Notes: generated by a model from the letters alone, not told the origin. A stretch of DNA of 64,000 bases from Thalassospira profundimaris (GCF_003326675.1 NZ_JPWF01000009.1:1-64000), one strand, 5' to 3'; positions 27,619 through 37,160 are shown, counted from the first letter of the stretch. Translations and numbers: made by a program.

Positions 27619-28125
27619 TCAGACAGCCTCTGCTTTCTGACCGAATTTGAAACCTTCTTTGAACTTTTCCTTGAAATAGGGGGCTGCTGCCTTGGGATCG
27701 AGATCATGGATCGTGCCACCGGCCTCGTAATGCTGCTGAAAGACCTTGCCCAGCGCATAGGTGAAGGCCGCGTTAAATCCCGGCATTGTCAAAATGCTCA
27801 AGGTAGAACCGATAACCGGCAAGGCGCGTGCGACATTGGAAAACAGTCCGGTCGCCAAAAGTGATTTTGCAAGCACGTTGCTGGTCAGGCTGGCAACAAA
27901 ACTGGCAATCACGGATTTGCCGCTTGTTTCGGTAAAGGGAACATTATGGATGCTGCTGAGTTCACCGAGCATTTTGAGTTGAACCGCAACAATTGCCGCA
28001 GAATCGAGAACCGGGATCGGAATAAATCCCGTGCCCGCAGCCCACAATGTGTTCTTCCGGATAATGGCATCGGACTTGCGATGAAGCTTTTTGCGTCTAA
28101 GCAATTCAAGACGTTCGCTGTCCAT
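27619..28125 (-). CDS. DUF697-like membrane protein, paralogue B
   Basis: A 168-residue protein beginning at the ATG at 28125, chosen because it has a strong GGGGGGC ribosome site; a longer in-frame version (start 28182) lacks one. It is basic at the N-terminus (LLRRKKLHRKSDAI), then has the hydrophobic GxxPIPxLxxAA domain (GTGFIPIPVLDSAA) and ends with FTYALGKVFQQHYEAGGTIHD, closely matching paralogue A at the same place. Most likely the first gene of the four-gene minus-strand set. Function unknown; YcjF/DUF697-type proteins are membrane-associated. Confidence 0.8.
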   Translation of the reverse strand: MDSERLELLRRKKLHRKSDAIIRKNTLWAAGTGFIPIPVLDSAAIVAVQLKMLGELSSIHNVPFTETSGKSVIASFVASLTSNVLAKSLLATGLFSNVARALPVIGSTLSILTMPGFNAAFTYALGKVFQQHYEAGGTIHDLDPKAAAPYFKEKFKEGFKFGQKAEAV

Positions 28126-28314
28126 GGTGCCCCCCTGTTTTGTTCCGCATAAAACCATAAACGCTAAAACTGGACACTGCAATTTGTTTCAGGGGTTTAG
28201 AAGCCACTTGACGTTATTGCACCGGCAACCGACGATGTAATATCTATCCGGGCAATATAGGTTGGCTGGACGGTGTTCGCGCCGGGTCTTCGGGGATATT
28301 CAAGGGGCTTTGAG

Positions 28315-29073
28315 TTGAATTTAACAGCCAAAATAGCATTGGCGATTGTTCTGATATTTGCAGCTGCACTCGGCATGACAACGATGCTGAATTATATGCG
28401 TCTGGAACAGACATTACGTACCGTTCTGATCCAGCGGATTGAAGTTATTTCCAATGAAACCCGTCAGGATCTCAGTGCCGCGATTGATATTGGTTTGCGG
28501 CTGGAAAATATGGAAAATCTGAATGAAATCCTGATGCGCCGTCTTGGGATGTCAGACGAGATTTCCGAAATTTCAGTGCGTGACTGTTCAGGCAACCTGA
28601 TTTCAAGCGAACGTTCAAATGCCGGTCATCCGATTTCCGGCGAACCTGTTCGCACGGGGGATGTTGTCTTTACGAAAAGCTTGGCACTTTATGATGTGTC
28701 ATTACAGGACAGTCTTGGTCAATGTGCGGGCAACCTGCGTCTGGCCGCCGACCTTTCGGACATCAATACCCGACTGGACCGGGTATCGAGTGAAATGGTC
28801 CGCGCGGCCGGGATCGGCATGATTGCTGTCTTTCCCATTCTGCTTCTTTTGTTGTGGTTGATGAACCGACGGCACCGGGTTTTTGTCAGTCTCAATGATG
28901 ACGTCAAACGGGCGATGGCCGGTCAGGATGCGGTGGCAAATTTCCAGGACAAAGATCTTTTGACCGAAAGCGAAATGGAAATGGTCGCGATGTATCGTGA
29001 TATCAGGGCAAACCTTCGCGATGAAGCCGCGCCGGGAAATCCGTCGACACCGAGCAACGAGACCCCCCGATGA
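28315..29073 (+). CDS. Sensor-like membrane protein with an extracytoplasmic domain
   Basis: A 252-residue protein. The likely start is TTG at 28315, preceded by AAGGGGC; a GTG 42 bases upstream is possible. It has a membrane helix (about 4-24), a periplasmic domain of about 130 residues with two Cys (RDCSGNL and LGQCAGN), a second helix (about 165-190, GMIAVFPILLLLLWLM) and a short HAMP-like cytoplasmic helical segment. It lacks kinase, cyclase or methyl-acceptor domains, so it would be a sensor without an output domain. It overlaps the MFS fusion gene by 4 bases. The periplasmic part looks like the sensor part of that neighbour, so the two could act together. Confidence 0.65.
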   Translation: MNLTAKIALAIVLIFAAALGMTTMLNYMRLEQTLRTVLIQRIEVISNETRQDLSAAIDIGLRLENMENLNEILMRRLGMSDEISEISVRDCSGNLISSERSNAGHPISGEPVRTGDVVFTKSLALYDVSLQDSLGQCAGNLRLAADLSDINTRLDRVSSEMVRAAGIGMIAVFPILLLLLWLMNRRHRVFVSLNDDVKRAMAGQDAVANFQDKDLLTESEMEMVAMYRDIRANLRDEAAPGNPSTPSNETPR

Positions 29074-31082
29074 GCAATATCGAAAATCAGGTTCCTGTAA
29101 CGGGGCAGCCGCAGGTAGAGACGCCAAACGGACGGGTATTGCCCAAGGGAAGCGTCTGGATATTGTCGATTTTCAGCATTGTGATGCTGTGCATTGCCTT
29201 GATCGGGATTTCATGGCGTGCGGCGGATTTGGCGCGCACCGACCTGCAAACGGAAATCAGCAAAAAGGCCGAGATCGAGGCCAACACACTGGCGACCAAA
29301 ATCACCCGGGCGGTGCATCTGGGTATCCCGCTTGAAGAAATTGTCGGGTTTTCGGACGTTCTGGTTCAATTGCAACATGCCGATCCCGATTTGCAATTTG
29401 CCGCCATCCTGCATGATGGAAAGATGTTGCATACCGGCGGGCTTGAACCGGCTGCCTTGCAATCTGTGCTGAACAGTCAAAGTGGTGGTCTTAGCAACGA
29501 CTATATCGTTACGCAGATCAATGTGGCCCATGTAGCTGATAATGATCAGGACATTGAAATTGTCATTGGTCATGATCGTGCCGCACTGATGCGCCCCTTG
29601 ACCGATAACCTTTTTGATATCGCAGTCATTCTGATCATCTCGCTTGCGCTGTCATTCGAGTTGATCCTGCTTGTCCTGACCGTGAACGTCGCATTGCCGG
29701 TTCGGGTCGCACAGCGGGTTTTGACAAGTGTTCGCGAAAAGCAATTCACCCTGTTGCATGGCCAATCGTCGAAGGACGAAATTGGCAAGTTCATGGCCAA
29801 TATCAATGCGGTTGTGACCCGCACCGCCGAGAAGCGCGGCACCACGCCGAAATCCGAACGCGAGGTCAAGCTGATCGGTGTGCGCCTGCTGGCATTCCTG
29901 TTTGTTTTGGCCGAGGAACTTGCCCGCCCGATCATGCCGACCTTCTTTGGCAGGGTGACCTCGGGCGTGACCGATCCGCATATGACGGCGGGGATCATCA
30001 TGGCTGTGCATCTTTTGATGGTGGCAATCGCCATGCCCGTATGCAGCCTGTTTCAGGAACGGGTCGGGTCACTTCGGATGTATTTGACCGGGGCGTTCCT
30101 TGCCACGGTCGGATTGTTTGGAACCGCTTTTGCCACCGGGATGTGGGACTTGCTGATTTGGCGGGCCTTTTCGGGGATCGGATATGCGACAACCTTTGTG
30201 GCTTGTCAGTCCTATGTGATTGACGCCACGAACGACCGTAACCGTACCCAGGGTACGGCAATGATGGTCAGCGGGATCATGCTTGCCGATATTTGCGGTC
30301 CGGCAATTGGTGGTATCTTTGCCGGTCACTTTGGCGAAGCCACGACCTTTATCGCCGGTGCGGTTGTTGCAAGTCTTGCGGTGTTGCTGGCCTTCTTCCT
30401 TTTGGATACGCAGGTGCGTGGTCAAACGGCCCCGCCGATCCCGACCCGCAAGGCCATGAAGGCACTGTTGGCAAACCGGCAGTTCCAGGTACTTGTGGTC
30501 TTTGCCGCAATGCCCGCCAAAATGATCCTGAGCGGTTTCTTGTTCTATTTGACGCCGCTGATCCTGATTGAACAGGGCGCGACGATTGCCGAAACCGGGC
30601 GGGTGATCATGCTGTATGGGTTGATCGCCTTGTTAACGGGATGGAGCGTGGCGCGCTGGACCGACAAACAACAGCGCGAAACGCGTGCAGTCGGGCTTGG
30701 CGGTGGTTTAACCGCATTCGGATTGCTGTTTGCCGGACTGTTGCCGTTTTACGGTGTGTTTGCCGTTGCTGTCGGGATGCTTGGTCTGGCGCAGGCGACA
30801 TCGATTCCGGCCCAGGTGTCGGCAAGTTTGAAGATCAGCCGCGATTTCACCAAGGAACACGGAACCGGCGGGGTTCTGGCAGTTTTACGTCTGGCAGAAC
30901 GTCTTGGCGGCGCTGCGGGGCCTTTGCTTGCCGCGGTGCTGGCAACATGGCTTGGCACAGAAGGGGCGGTGACGTTCTTTGGGGTCTTTGCATTTGTCTC
31001 GGTTGTTTGTTTTGAACTTCTGATCGGGCATGTCGATGAAGATGTGCAGAAAAAGCCCGTACCGGCCAGCAAGGGGGCATGA
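29070..31082 (+). CDS. MFS transporter fused to an N-terminal sensor/HAMP-like module
   Basis: A 670-residue protein with two parts. Residues 1-260 look like a sensor: membrane helix (about 30-48), extracytoplasmic domain of about 130 residues, second helix (about 181-210) and a HAMP-like amphipathic linker with KDEIGKFMANINAVV. From about 267 to 655 it is a 12-span major facilitator superfamily transporter (conserved segments around RMYLTGAFLATVGLFG and RAFSGIGYATTFVACQ). HAMP domains normally feed signals into kinases or chemoreceptors; a fusion to an MFS carrier is unusual. The frame is continuous, so this is a real fusion. It sits in a four-gene operon with a sensor-like protein, a binding protein and an acetyltransferase. 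Substrate unknown. Confidence 0.75.
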   Translation: MSNIENQVPVTGQPQVETPNGRVLPKGSVWILSIFSIVMLCIALIGISWRAADLARTDLQTEISKKAEIEANTLATKITRAVHLGIPLEEIVGFSDVLVQLQHADPDLQFAAILHDGKMLHTGGLEPAALQSVLNSQSGGLSNDYIVTQINVAHVADNDQDIEIVIGHDRAALMRPLTDNLFDIAVILIISLALSFELILLVLTVNVALPVRVAQRVLTSVREKQFTLLHGQSSKDEIGKFMANINAVVTRTAEKRGTTPKSEREVKLIGVRLLAFLFVLAEELARPIMPTFFGRVTSGVTDPHMTAGIIMAVHLLMVAIAMPVCSLFQERVGSLRMYLTGAFLATVGLFGTAFATGMWDLLIWRAFSGIGYATTFVACQSYVIDATNDRNRTQGTAMMVSGIMLADICGPAIGGIFAGHFGEATTFIAGAVVASLAVLLAFFLLDTQVRGQTAPPIPTRKAMKALLANRQFQVLVVFAAMPAKMILSGFLFYLTPLILIEQGATIAETGRVIMLYGLIALLTGWSVARWTDKQQRETRAVGLGGGLTAFGLLFAGLLPFYGVFAVAVGMLGLAQATSIPAQVSASLKISRDFTKEHGTGGVLAVLRLAERLGGAAGPLLAAVLATWLGTEGAVTFFGVFAFVSVVCFELLIGHVDEDVQKKPVPASKGA

Positions 31083-32128
31083 TTGTGAAAACCGGAAAGT
31101 TTGATCGAAATGCCTGCAGGTCCTTGTCTCGTTTGACGGGGGCTTTGTTGTGTCTTGTTTTTGCCAATCTGGTGGTCCCACAAAGCGCATGGGCCAAGGG
31201 CGAAGCAAATGACCCGTTCAAGATCGCAATGATCCTCTGGCGTGGGGAAACCAATGTCGAAGACGGTTTTCGTGCCTATTTCAAGGACCGAAACATCGCG
31301 GTGGATTTGCAAATTCACGATATCGGACGTGATCTGGACAAGGTTCCGGCGATCATTGAAGAAATTCGCAAAGATCCGCCTGATCTTGTTTATACATGGG
31401 GCACCGGTGTGACCTCACGGGTGGTTGGCAAATATAACGACTTTGATCCCGCCACCAACATCACGGAACTGCCTGTGGTGTTTGTGATGGTTTCCGCGCC
31501 CTGGAAAACCGGTATTGCGGCCCCACAAGGTCAATCGCGCCCGAATGTAACCGGGGCGGCCCATATTGCCCCGCTTGCGGCGCAAATTCAGGCCATTCGC
31601 GCCTATCGCCCGATGACCAAGCTCGGCGTGGTTTACAATGTCGAAGAAGCCAATTCACAAGCCAATGTCAGTGATCTTAAGGCGCTTGGTGCGGAAATGG
31701 GGTTTGACGTCCTTGAAGCGCCGCTTGGTCAAAACGGCAAAGCCAATCCCGAAGACATCGCACCGGCGGTCGAGATGCTGGCGCAAGAAGGTGCCAATAT
31801 TCTTTATATCGGACCGGACAATTTCATCGGTACCTATCGCGATGAATTGACCGAGGCCGGGTTTGCCAATGGACTTGCGGCCTTTAGTGCGACCGAACTT
31901 GAAGTCCGGGACGGACAGGCAATGCTTGGTCTGGTCAGTCGCTATGATCTGGTAGGGCGTCTGGCGGCAAGCAAGGCAGAAGATATTCTGGTCAATGGCA
32001 TTTCGCCATCCGACATTCCGGTCGAGACCCTTGACCGGTTTTCCTATTTGATCCGGTTGTCTTCGGCGCAGCGGTTGTCGCTTTTTCCGCCCTTGTTGCT
32101 GCTTGATTATGCGGAAATTATCCAATGA
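31079..32128 (+). CDS. ABC-type substrate-binding protein (ABC_sub_bind family)
   Basis: A 349-residue secreted protein with a signal peptide ending near SAWAKG. It has the two-lobed periplasmic-binding fold of the ABC_sub_bind/YufN-like family (PF04392 type): FKIAMILWRGETNVE at the start of lobe 1, VVFVMVSAPW, and ILYIGPDNFIGTY in lobe 2. Relatives bind small ligands such as tryptophan, or act as sensors beside two-component systems. No ABC permease or ATPase is encoded next to it. Its start overlaps the MFS gene stop (ATGA), so it may deliver a ligand to the sensor-MFS fusion. This is inference. Confidence 0.8.
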   Translation: MIVKTGKFDRNACRSLSRLTGALLCLVFANLVVPQSAWAKGEANDPFKIAMILWRGETNVEDGFRAYFKDRNIAVDLQIHDIGRDLDKVPAIIEEIRKDPPDLVYTWGTGVTSRVVGKYNDFDPATNITELPVVFVMVSAPWKTGIAAPQGQSRPNVTGAAHIAPLAAQIQAIRAYRPMTKLGVVYNVEEANSQANVSDLKALGAEMGFDVLEAPLGQNGKANPEDIAPAVEMLAQEGANILYIGPDNFIGTYRDELTEAGFANGLAAFSATELEVRDGQAMLGLVSRYDLVGRLAASKAEDILVNGISPSDIPVETLDRFSYLIRLSSAQRLSLFPPLLLLDYAEIIQ

Positions 32129-32784
32129 CGCCGATCCTGCGACTGGATGAACAGCATCTGAAGGCCGTCATTGCGCTTCATCACCAAGTGATTGCGAACA
32201 TGCCCGCGGGAACGGTGGCAACCGAAACCGATGAATTTTTCCAGTTACATCTTGCGGTATGCGGACAGATATTCGGGGCGTTTGCCGGTGATGATCTGAT
32301 TGCCTATAGCGTTTTGGGATTGCCGCGTGCGGATGATCCGAATTTTGGTGCTGATCACGGATTGTCGGAAACTGATTTACGACACGTTGCCCATATTGAC
32401 GGGGTGGCGGTGCGCAAGGATCATCGCGGATCAAAGTGGCAACAACGCATGGTCCTTCATCGGCTTGACGCGGCCCTGGATGCGGGGCGCACGATTGCGC
32501 TTAGCACGGCGGCGCCGGGTAATATCGCAAGCGTCGTCAACCTTCTGGCTGCCGGTATGCAGATTTGCGGTGTGAAGGACAAATTTGGCGGTGTGCGGTA
32601 TCTGGTGCGCCGGGATATGGGGGGGCGAAATGCCCCACAACCAAAATCGCCTGAAAACATCCAACATTGGTGCCCGGTCACGGATCATGCCGCAAGCCGG
32701 TCCTTGATTGGGGACGGATTTGTTGGTGTTACCTATCGGCAGGTTGGTGGAAATGCCACGCCGGAAATCGGGTGGGGCCGCTAA
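32125..32784 (+). CDS. GNAT-family N-acetyltransferase
   Basis: A 219-residue cytoplasmic enzyme. The GNAT core includes the acetyl-CoA pyrophosphate loop region (DGVAVRKDHRGSKWQQRM) and a later segment NIASVVNLLAAGM. The C-terminal portion is a divergent substrate-side region. It overlaps the binding-protein gene by 4 bases and ends 14 bases from the convergent TAXI gene. The acceptor substrate is unknown; being last in this operon suggests modification of the imported or sensed compound. Confidence 0.8.
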   Translation: MTPILRLDEQHLKAVIALHHQVIANMPAGTVATETDEFFQLHLAVCGQIFGAFAGDDLIAYSVLGLPRADDPNFGADHGLSETDLRHVAHIDGVAVRKDHRGSKWQQRMVLHRLDAALDAGRTIALSTAAPGNIASVVNLLAAGMQICGVKDKFGGVRYLVRRDMGGRNAPQPKSPENIQHWCPVTDHAASRSLIGDGFVGVTYRQVGGNATPEIGWGR

Positions 32785-32798
32785 AACCCGGTCCGAGC

Positions 32799-34196
32799 CT
32801 ATTGTGCCGAACGTTTATACATCCTTGACCCGCTGCTGTTGCTGTTATCGACAAGCGGTTGCTGATAACGGCTTTGCCAGTCACAAGCATGCGGATCGGT
32901 TTCCCAGTAACAAGCGGCACCCGCATGGAAGGGCAGGAAATTGCCCTTTTTAAACAGGTCGTCGCCATTCACACTGCGGAAGGTCGGGTTTTCTGCCTTA
33001 AGCTGTTCGATGTTTTCGTGAATGATGCGCGTGATCCAGTAAACCACATAGGGATCCGCTGGCGTATAGGCGATCAGGGACGCCTTGAAGCCATAGGATT
33101 CAATATCCTTTTCCTGCCCGGCATAGGTCTTGGCCGGAAGAACCTGATTGAAGAAATAGCTGTTGGCTTCGACAAGCTTCTGGGTAAGCGGACCGCCCAT
33201 CCCAATCACCTTGGCATCACATTCAAGGCTTTCGTCGATCAGTGTCGCCGGATGACCGATCCACAATCCATAGGCATCAATATAATCTTCGCAGATACCA
33301 AGACGGTTGTAATCCTGGGCCACGCTATAAACAGTTTTAAGATCGTCCAGGCCGATCCCGTATTGCTTCAGGATTTCAAGCCACAATTCCCGGGTTGCCG
33401 ATCCTTCGGGGCCGATATTGATGCGCTTGCCCTTAAGGTCGGCGACGCTGTTAATCCCGGAGTCTGATCGAACAACCAGCAGGCCCATCTCGTCATGCAG
33501 CGACATCACTGACTGGGCGCCGGGGATCGGATTGATGCCTTTGAAGGCTTCCCAATTGTTGTTGGACTGAACCAGTGCCAGTTGTACCCGGCCTTCTGCC
33601 ATTAGACGGATGTTACTGCCAACACCTTGTGATCGGAGTGGGACACAATGAATTCTGTGGCGTTTATAGGTGCGCAGCATCATGTCGCAGATGCTTGCCG
33701 CGACCTGAAAATAAACGCCGCTGGTGCTGCCGCTATAGATTGCGGCGTAATAGGACTTGTCGCGCGATCCGTCGCCGGTGATTTCGCCACTGGATGCGAA
33801 ATTGGCCAGCCCGTCTTCGACAAGCGACATTCTGCGATATTGTGAAAGCGGAATGGCATCGGGCTTGTAGACAAACCCGTCAATCATATCCTGGGGTGGT
33901 GCCGCGTTGGCCGGGCTGTCATCGAACTTGTCGACATCAAGTGCACCGCCTTCGTACGCCTGCATGGCCTGTGTCGAGGTGATGGTCGCAGCGCTATCAA
34001 CGTTCGGAGGGGACGTGTCCTGTGCCAGCGCAGGATGCGCAGCAAGCGTTATCAACACCGTTCCAATCAGGAAACGTGCAGTCAAGGATGCAGATCGGCG
34101 TACAGAGATTTGCAAGTTGATAACGTCCGAAAACAGTTTGCGCGATAGTCGCCAGTCTAAAGGATTTGACACAGGCCCGTCGAGATTCAATATCAC
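32799..34196 (-). CDS. TAXI-family TRAP transporter solute-binding protein
   Basis: An up to 465-residue exported protein. The open frame begins at 34196, but the signal peptide (core FLIGTVLITLAAHPALAQ, about residues 40-57) suggests a real start further in, possibly at a Leu codon near 34116; the start is unresolved. The mature part is a TAXI/NMT1-like binding domain (SGVYFQVAASICDMM, VPLRSQGVGSNIRLMAEG, DLKGKRINIGPEGSATREL). TAXI proteins usually pair with a fused DctQM membrane protein, but none is nearby, so this is an orphan. Ligands in the family include glutamate-like and other organic acids. It converges on the sensor/MFS operon. Confidence 0.85.
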   Translation of the reverse strand: MILNLDGPVSNPLDWRLSRKLFSDVINLQISVRRSASLTARFLIGTVLITLAAHPALAQDTSPPNVDSAATITSTQAMQAYEGGALDVDKFDDSPANAAPPQDMIDGFVYKPDAIPLSQYRRMSLVEDGLANFASSGEITGDGSRDKSYYAAIYSGSTSGVYFQVAASICDMMLRTYKRHRIHCVPLRSQGVGSNIRLMAEGRVQLALVQSNNNWEAFKGINPIPGAQSVMSLHDEMGLLVVRSDSGINSVADLKGKRINIGPEGSATRELWLEILKQYGIGLDDLKTVYSVAQDYNRLGICEDYIDAYGLWIGHPATLIDESLECDAKVIGMGGPLTQKLVEANSYFFNQVLPAKTYAGQEKDIESYGFKASLIAYTPADPYVVYWITRIIHENIEQLKAENPTFRSVNGDDLFKKGNFLPFHAGAACYWETDPHACDWQSRYQQPLVDNSNSSGSRMYKRSAQ

Positions 34197-34325
34197 GTAA
34201 ATGTACGTTTCTCAGATAGTTGTAACTATGCAAGGATGTCGCTTGGTGTTTGATTAATTCAATCTATGCGGGGATAAGTACCTCCCGATACATCACCAGC
34301 CAGAACCGGCATGCAGGAGCCAATC

Positions 34326-35399
34326 ATGAGCCCAAAGGGCATCTTTGAACCGACAGGACCAGAAATCGATCAGGCATTTGCGCTGATCTCGTCCTGGCCG
34401 GAATATGCCGAGAGCCCGCTGATTTGTGCGCGGGGATTGGCGCAGACTTTGGGTGTTGGTTCGGTATGGATCAAGGATGAAAGCAAACGTTTCGGTCTGG
34501 GTGGGGTTAAGGCACTTGGTGCGCCCTATGGCCTGAAGAAGCAATTGCTGCAACTTGGTCTCGAACCGGGAAGCGAAGAATGCCGTGCTTATGTTGCAGT
34601 CGCGGCGACCGATGGCAATCACGGGCTGGCCGTTGTCTGGGCGGCGGGAAAGTTTAATTGCCGGGCCAAAATCTTTGTCGGGCAGGATGTCGATCCGGCA
34701 CGGATGCGCCGGATTGTCGATTGCGGTGGTGAACTGGTCACGGTCGAGGGCACCTATGATGACGCGGTGCTTGCCGCCGAGGAATATGCACAGGCCGATC
34801 ATGTTTTACTGATCACCGATACCGACTATCGCGGTGATCTGGTTGTGACCCGCGACATTATGGCGGGCTATGCGGTTCTGGGTGTTGAGTGCGCAAGGCA
34901 GTTGCAAAGTCAGGATGCGGAAATCGACAAGATTTATCTGCAATGCGGTGTGGGGGGCATGGCAGCCGGTTGTGCCATCGGATATTGGCATCAGAGCGGC
35001 ATCAAACCCAATGTCTGTAGTGTCGAGCCGGTCACAGCAGCCTGCGTCAAAGCCAGTATCGAGAAGGGTGCGCCGACGCGCGTACCGGGCAAACTTTTGA
35101 CCCGTATGGTCGGGCTTTCATGCGGCTATCCAAGTTTGCCAGCCTTGAAAATCCTGCAAGATGTCTGTTTTGATAATATTGCGATTGATGATGAATGTGC
35201 CAAAAACGCACAGGAATCCTTGATGACCGGCGTCAATGGTGATGGCCCGGTCGATACGTGGGATACCGGGATTTCCGGGATTGCCGGACTTTGGCATGTC
35301 GCCCATGACCCGGACTTGCGCCGTAAACACGGGCTTGATGCCACCAGTCGGATATTGGTGGTCAATAGCGAAGGCGCGATACCGTCAGAATATCTCTAG
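34326..35399 (+). CDS. Diaminopropionate ammonia-lyase-like PLP enzyme
   Basis: A 357-residue fold-type II PLP enzyme. The ATG at 34326 is preferred over the one at 34311 because a CAGGAG ribosome site sits 7 bases before it. The motif KDESKRFGLGGVKALG contains the PLP lysine (Lys62), the DGNHG loop binds PLP phosphate or substrate, and LQCGVGGMAAG is the Gly-rich phosphate loop. These match 2,3-diaminopropionate ammonia-lyase (E. coli YgeX), which yields pyruvate and ammonia; the E. coli protein is about 40 residues longer. Threonine dehydratase-type lyases are an alternative. A cyclic-peptide exporter pair follows about 105 bases downstream. Confidence 0.75.
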   Translation: MSPKGIFEPTGPEIDQAFALISSWPEYAESPLICARGLAQTLGVGSVWIKDESKRFGLGGVKALGAPYGLKKQLLQLGLEPGSEECRAYVAVAATDGNHGLAVVWAAGKFNCRAKIFVGQDVDPARMRRIVDCGGELVTVEGTYDDAVLAAEEYAQADHVLLITDTDYRGDLVVTRDIMAGYAVLGVECARQLQSQDAEIDKIYLQCGVGGMAAGCAIGYWHQSGIKPNVCSVEPVTAACVKASIEKGAPTRVPGKLLTRMVGLSCGYPSLPALKILQDVCFDNIAIDDECAKNAQESLMTGVNGDGPVDTWDTGISGIAGLWHVAHDPDLRRKHGLDATSRILVVNSEGAIPSEYL

Positions 35400-35504
35400 A
35401 CGACCTTGTGACGACAAAGATGAAGCGTCTCTGGACACATTTCCAACCGGTGGTTACAGTTGGGAATGTCGACACCGGGTCGGTTCTTGGGGGCTGTTAA
35501 ATCA

Positions 35505-37157
35505 ATGAAGTTGCTGGAATTGTTATCTTTGGAAGATAACAAACTTAAGCTCCGGCTTATGGTGTCCGGTGTGTTGTCGGGGCTTGGCAGTGCGGCATTG
35601 CTTGGCCTTGTAAATACAGCAGCACAGGAAATCAGTGATAACGGCCTTGATCGCGTGAACTGGGTTCTGGCGGGAAGTTTTGCCGGGATTACGCTTGTCT
35701 ATTTCTTTGCCGAAGTTTTCCTTCTCAGCACCATTGGTCGTCAGATTGAAAGTGGTATTGACCGCATTCGTCAAAGATTGTTTGCCCAGATCGCACTGGC
35801 CGATTTCGTCAAACTCGAAGCCATCGGTCAGGAACGGCTTTTCAAGAACATCACCCAAAGCACACGGGTTATTTCCCAGAACTCGCACTTGATTGGCATG
35901 TGTTTCCGCAGTGTCATGTTGCTGATTGCGGTGATGATCTATGTGTTCTGGATTTCAACACTGGCCTTTTTCCTGATCATCGGGGTGATCGGGGTCGGGA
36001 TTGTTATTTATCTGCGCATGGGCAAGCGACTTGGCGAATGGTTTGGCAAGCTGGGCCTGGTCGAAGCCGAGATGTTTAAAAAAATCGCTGACCTGTTTCG
36101 CGGCATCAAGGAAGTCCGGATGTGGTCGCGGCGCAGCGATACGCTTCATCGTTCGTTTGAAGAGGTATCCGCCAAAAAGGCAGAATACGGGCACAAGGCC
36201 CATGATCTGATTTCACGTCAGATGATCATGGGCATGTCGGCATTCTATATATTGCTGGCCGTGGTGGTGTTTATTGTGCCGGCCTATTCCGGAAATATGA
36301 CCACCGAGCTGTCAAAAATCAGTACCGCGATCCTGTTTATGATCGGCCCGATTGCGGTGATGGTGCAATCCATGTCGGTGTTCGCACAGATTGAAGGTTC
36401 GGCGACCAGAATGCTGGAACTGTCAACCGAGCTGTCTGGCATTCGCGAAGACATTGACGAGGAACACCCCAAGAAGCTGCCCGCGGAATTTGGCCAGATC
36501 ACGTTCGAGGCGACGACCTTTACCTATCCGAACCGTGATCCGCGTCACGGATTTGTGCTTGGCCCGATTGATCTTGCCGTGACATCGGGCGAGTTGTTGT
36601 TTGTGACGGGCGGCAATGGCTCGGGTAAGTCGACTTTGATCAAGCTTCTGACCGGCCTGTATCGTCCCGAAGGTGGCAAGATCAGGATTGATCAGATCGA
36701 ACTTGGCGTGCAAAGCATCGCGTCATATCGCAATTTGATTGCCACAGTCTTTTCCGATTTTCATCTCTTTGCCGACTTGCACGGGGTTGATCAGATTGAC
36801 CCGGAAGAGGCAAATCATTGGCTGGAGCGGTTTGAAATTTCCCATGTCACGGCCATTCGTGATGGGCGTTTTGTGACAACCGCCCTGTCATCGGGACAGC
36901 GCAAACGTCTTGGACTGATTACCGCCATTCTGGAAAAACGCCCGATCCTTGTTCTGGATGAATGGGCGGCGGACCAGGACCCGACATTCCGCAAGAAATT
37001 CTATACTGACATCCTGCCGGATTTGAAAAAGCGCGGTATGACCGTGATCGCGGTGACCCATGATGATCACTATTTCGAGATGGCAGACAGGCGGATTCAT
37101 TTGGAAAACGGCAAGCTTTCCGAAGTCACCCTAGACGATCCACGCGGGAGGATCTGA
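35505..37157 (+). CDS. SyrD/PvdE-type cyclic peptide export ABC transporter, subunit 1
   Basis: A 550-residue fused permease-ATPase half-transporter. The start at ATG 35505 (MKLLELL) gives the standard length of the family. Six membrane spans occupy about 1-320. The nucleotide-binding domain has Walker A GGNGSGKST (about 369), a signature LSSGQRKRL and the family-specific Walker B DEWAADQDP (about 485). The WAADQDP form is typical of cyclic-peptide and siderophore exporters (SyrD, PvdE). It is 3 bases upstream of a second, similar gene. No peptide synthetase is in the window, so the cargo is unknown. Confidence 0.85.
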   Translation: MKLLELLSLEDNKLKLRLMVSGVLSGLGSAALLGLVNTAAQEISDNGLDRVNWVLAGSFAGITLVYFFAEVFLLSTIGRQIESGIDRIRQRLFAQIALADFVKLEAIGQERLFKNITQSTRVISQNSHLIGMCFRSVMLLIAVMIYVFWISTLAFFLIIGVIGVGIVIYLRMGKRLGEWFGKLGLVEAEMFKKIADLFRGIKEVRMWSRRSDTLHRSFEEVSAKKAEYGHKAHDLISRQMIMGMSAFYILLAVVVFIVPAYSGNMTTELSKISTAILFMIGPIAVMVQSMSVFAQIEGSATRMLELSTELSGIREDIDEEHPKKLPAEFGQITFEATTFTYPNRDPRHGFVLGPIDLAVTSGELLFVTGGNGSGKSTLIKLLTGLYRPEGGKIRIDQIELGVQSIASYRNLIATVFSDFHLFADLHGVDQIDPEEANHWLERFEISHVTAIRDGRFVTTALSSGQRKRLGLITAILEKRPILVLDEWAADQDPTFRKKFYTDILPDLKKRGMTVIAVTHDDHYFEMADRRIHLENGKLSEVTLDDPRGRI

Positions 37158-37160
37158 TCC

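Noticed and set aside
29070..31082. MFS gene as two genes joined by a sequencing error
   Set aside because: The frame is continuous with normal codon use, and the sensor-linker-transporter order makes sense as one membrane protein.
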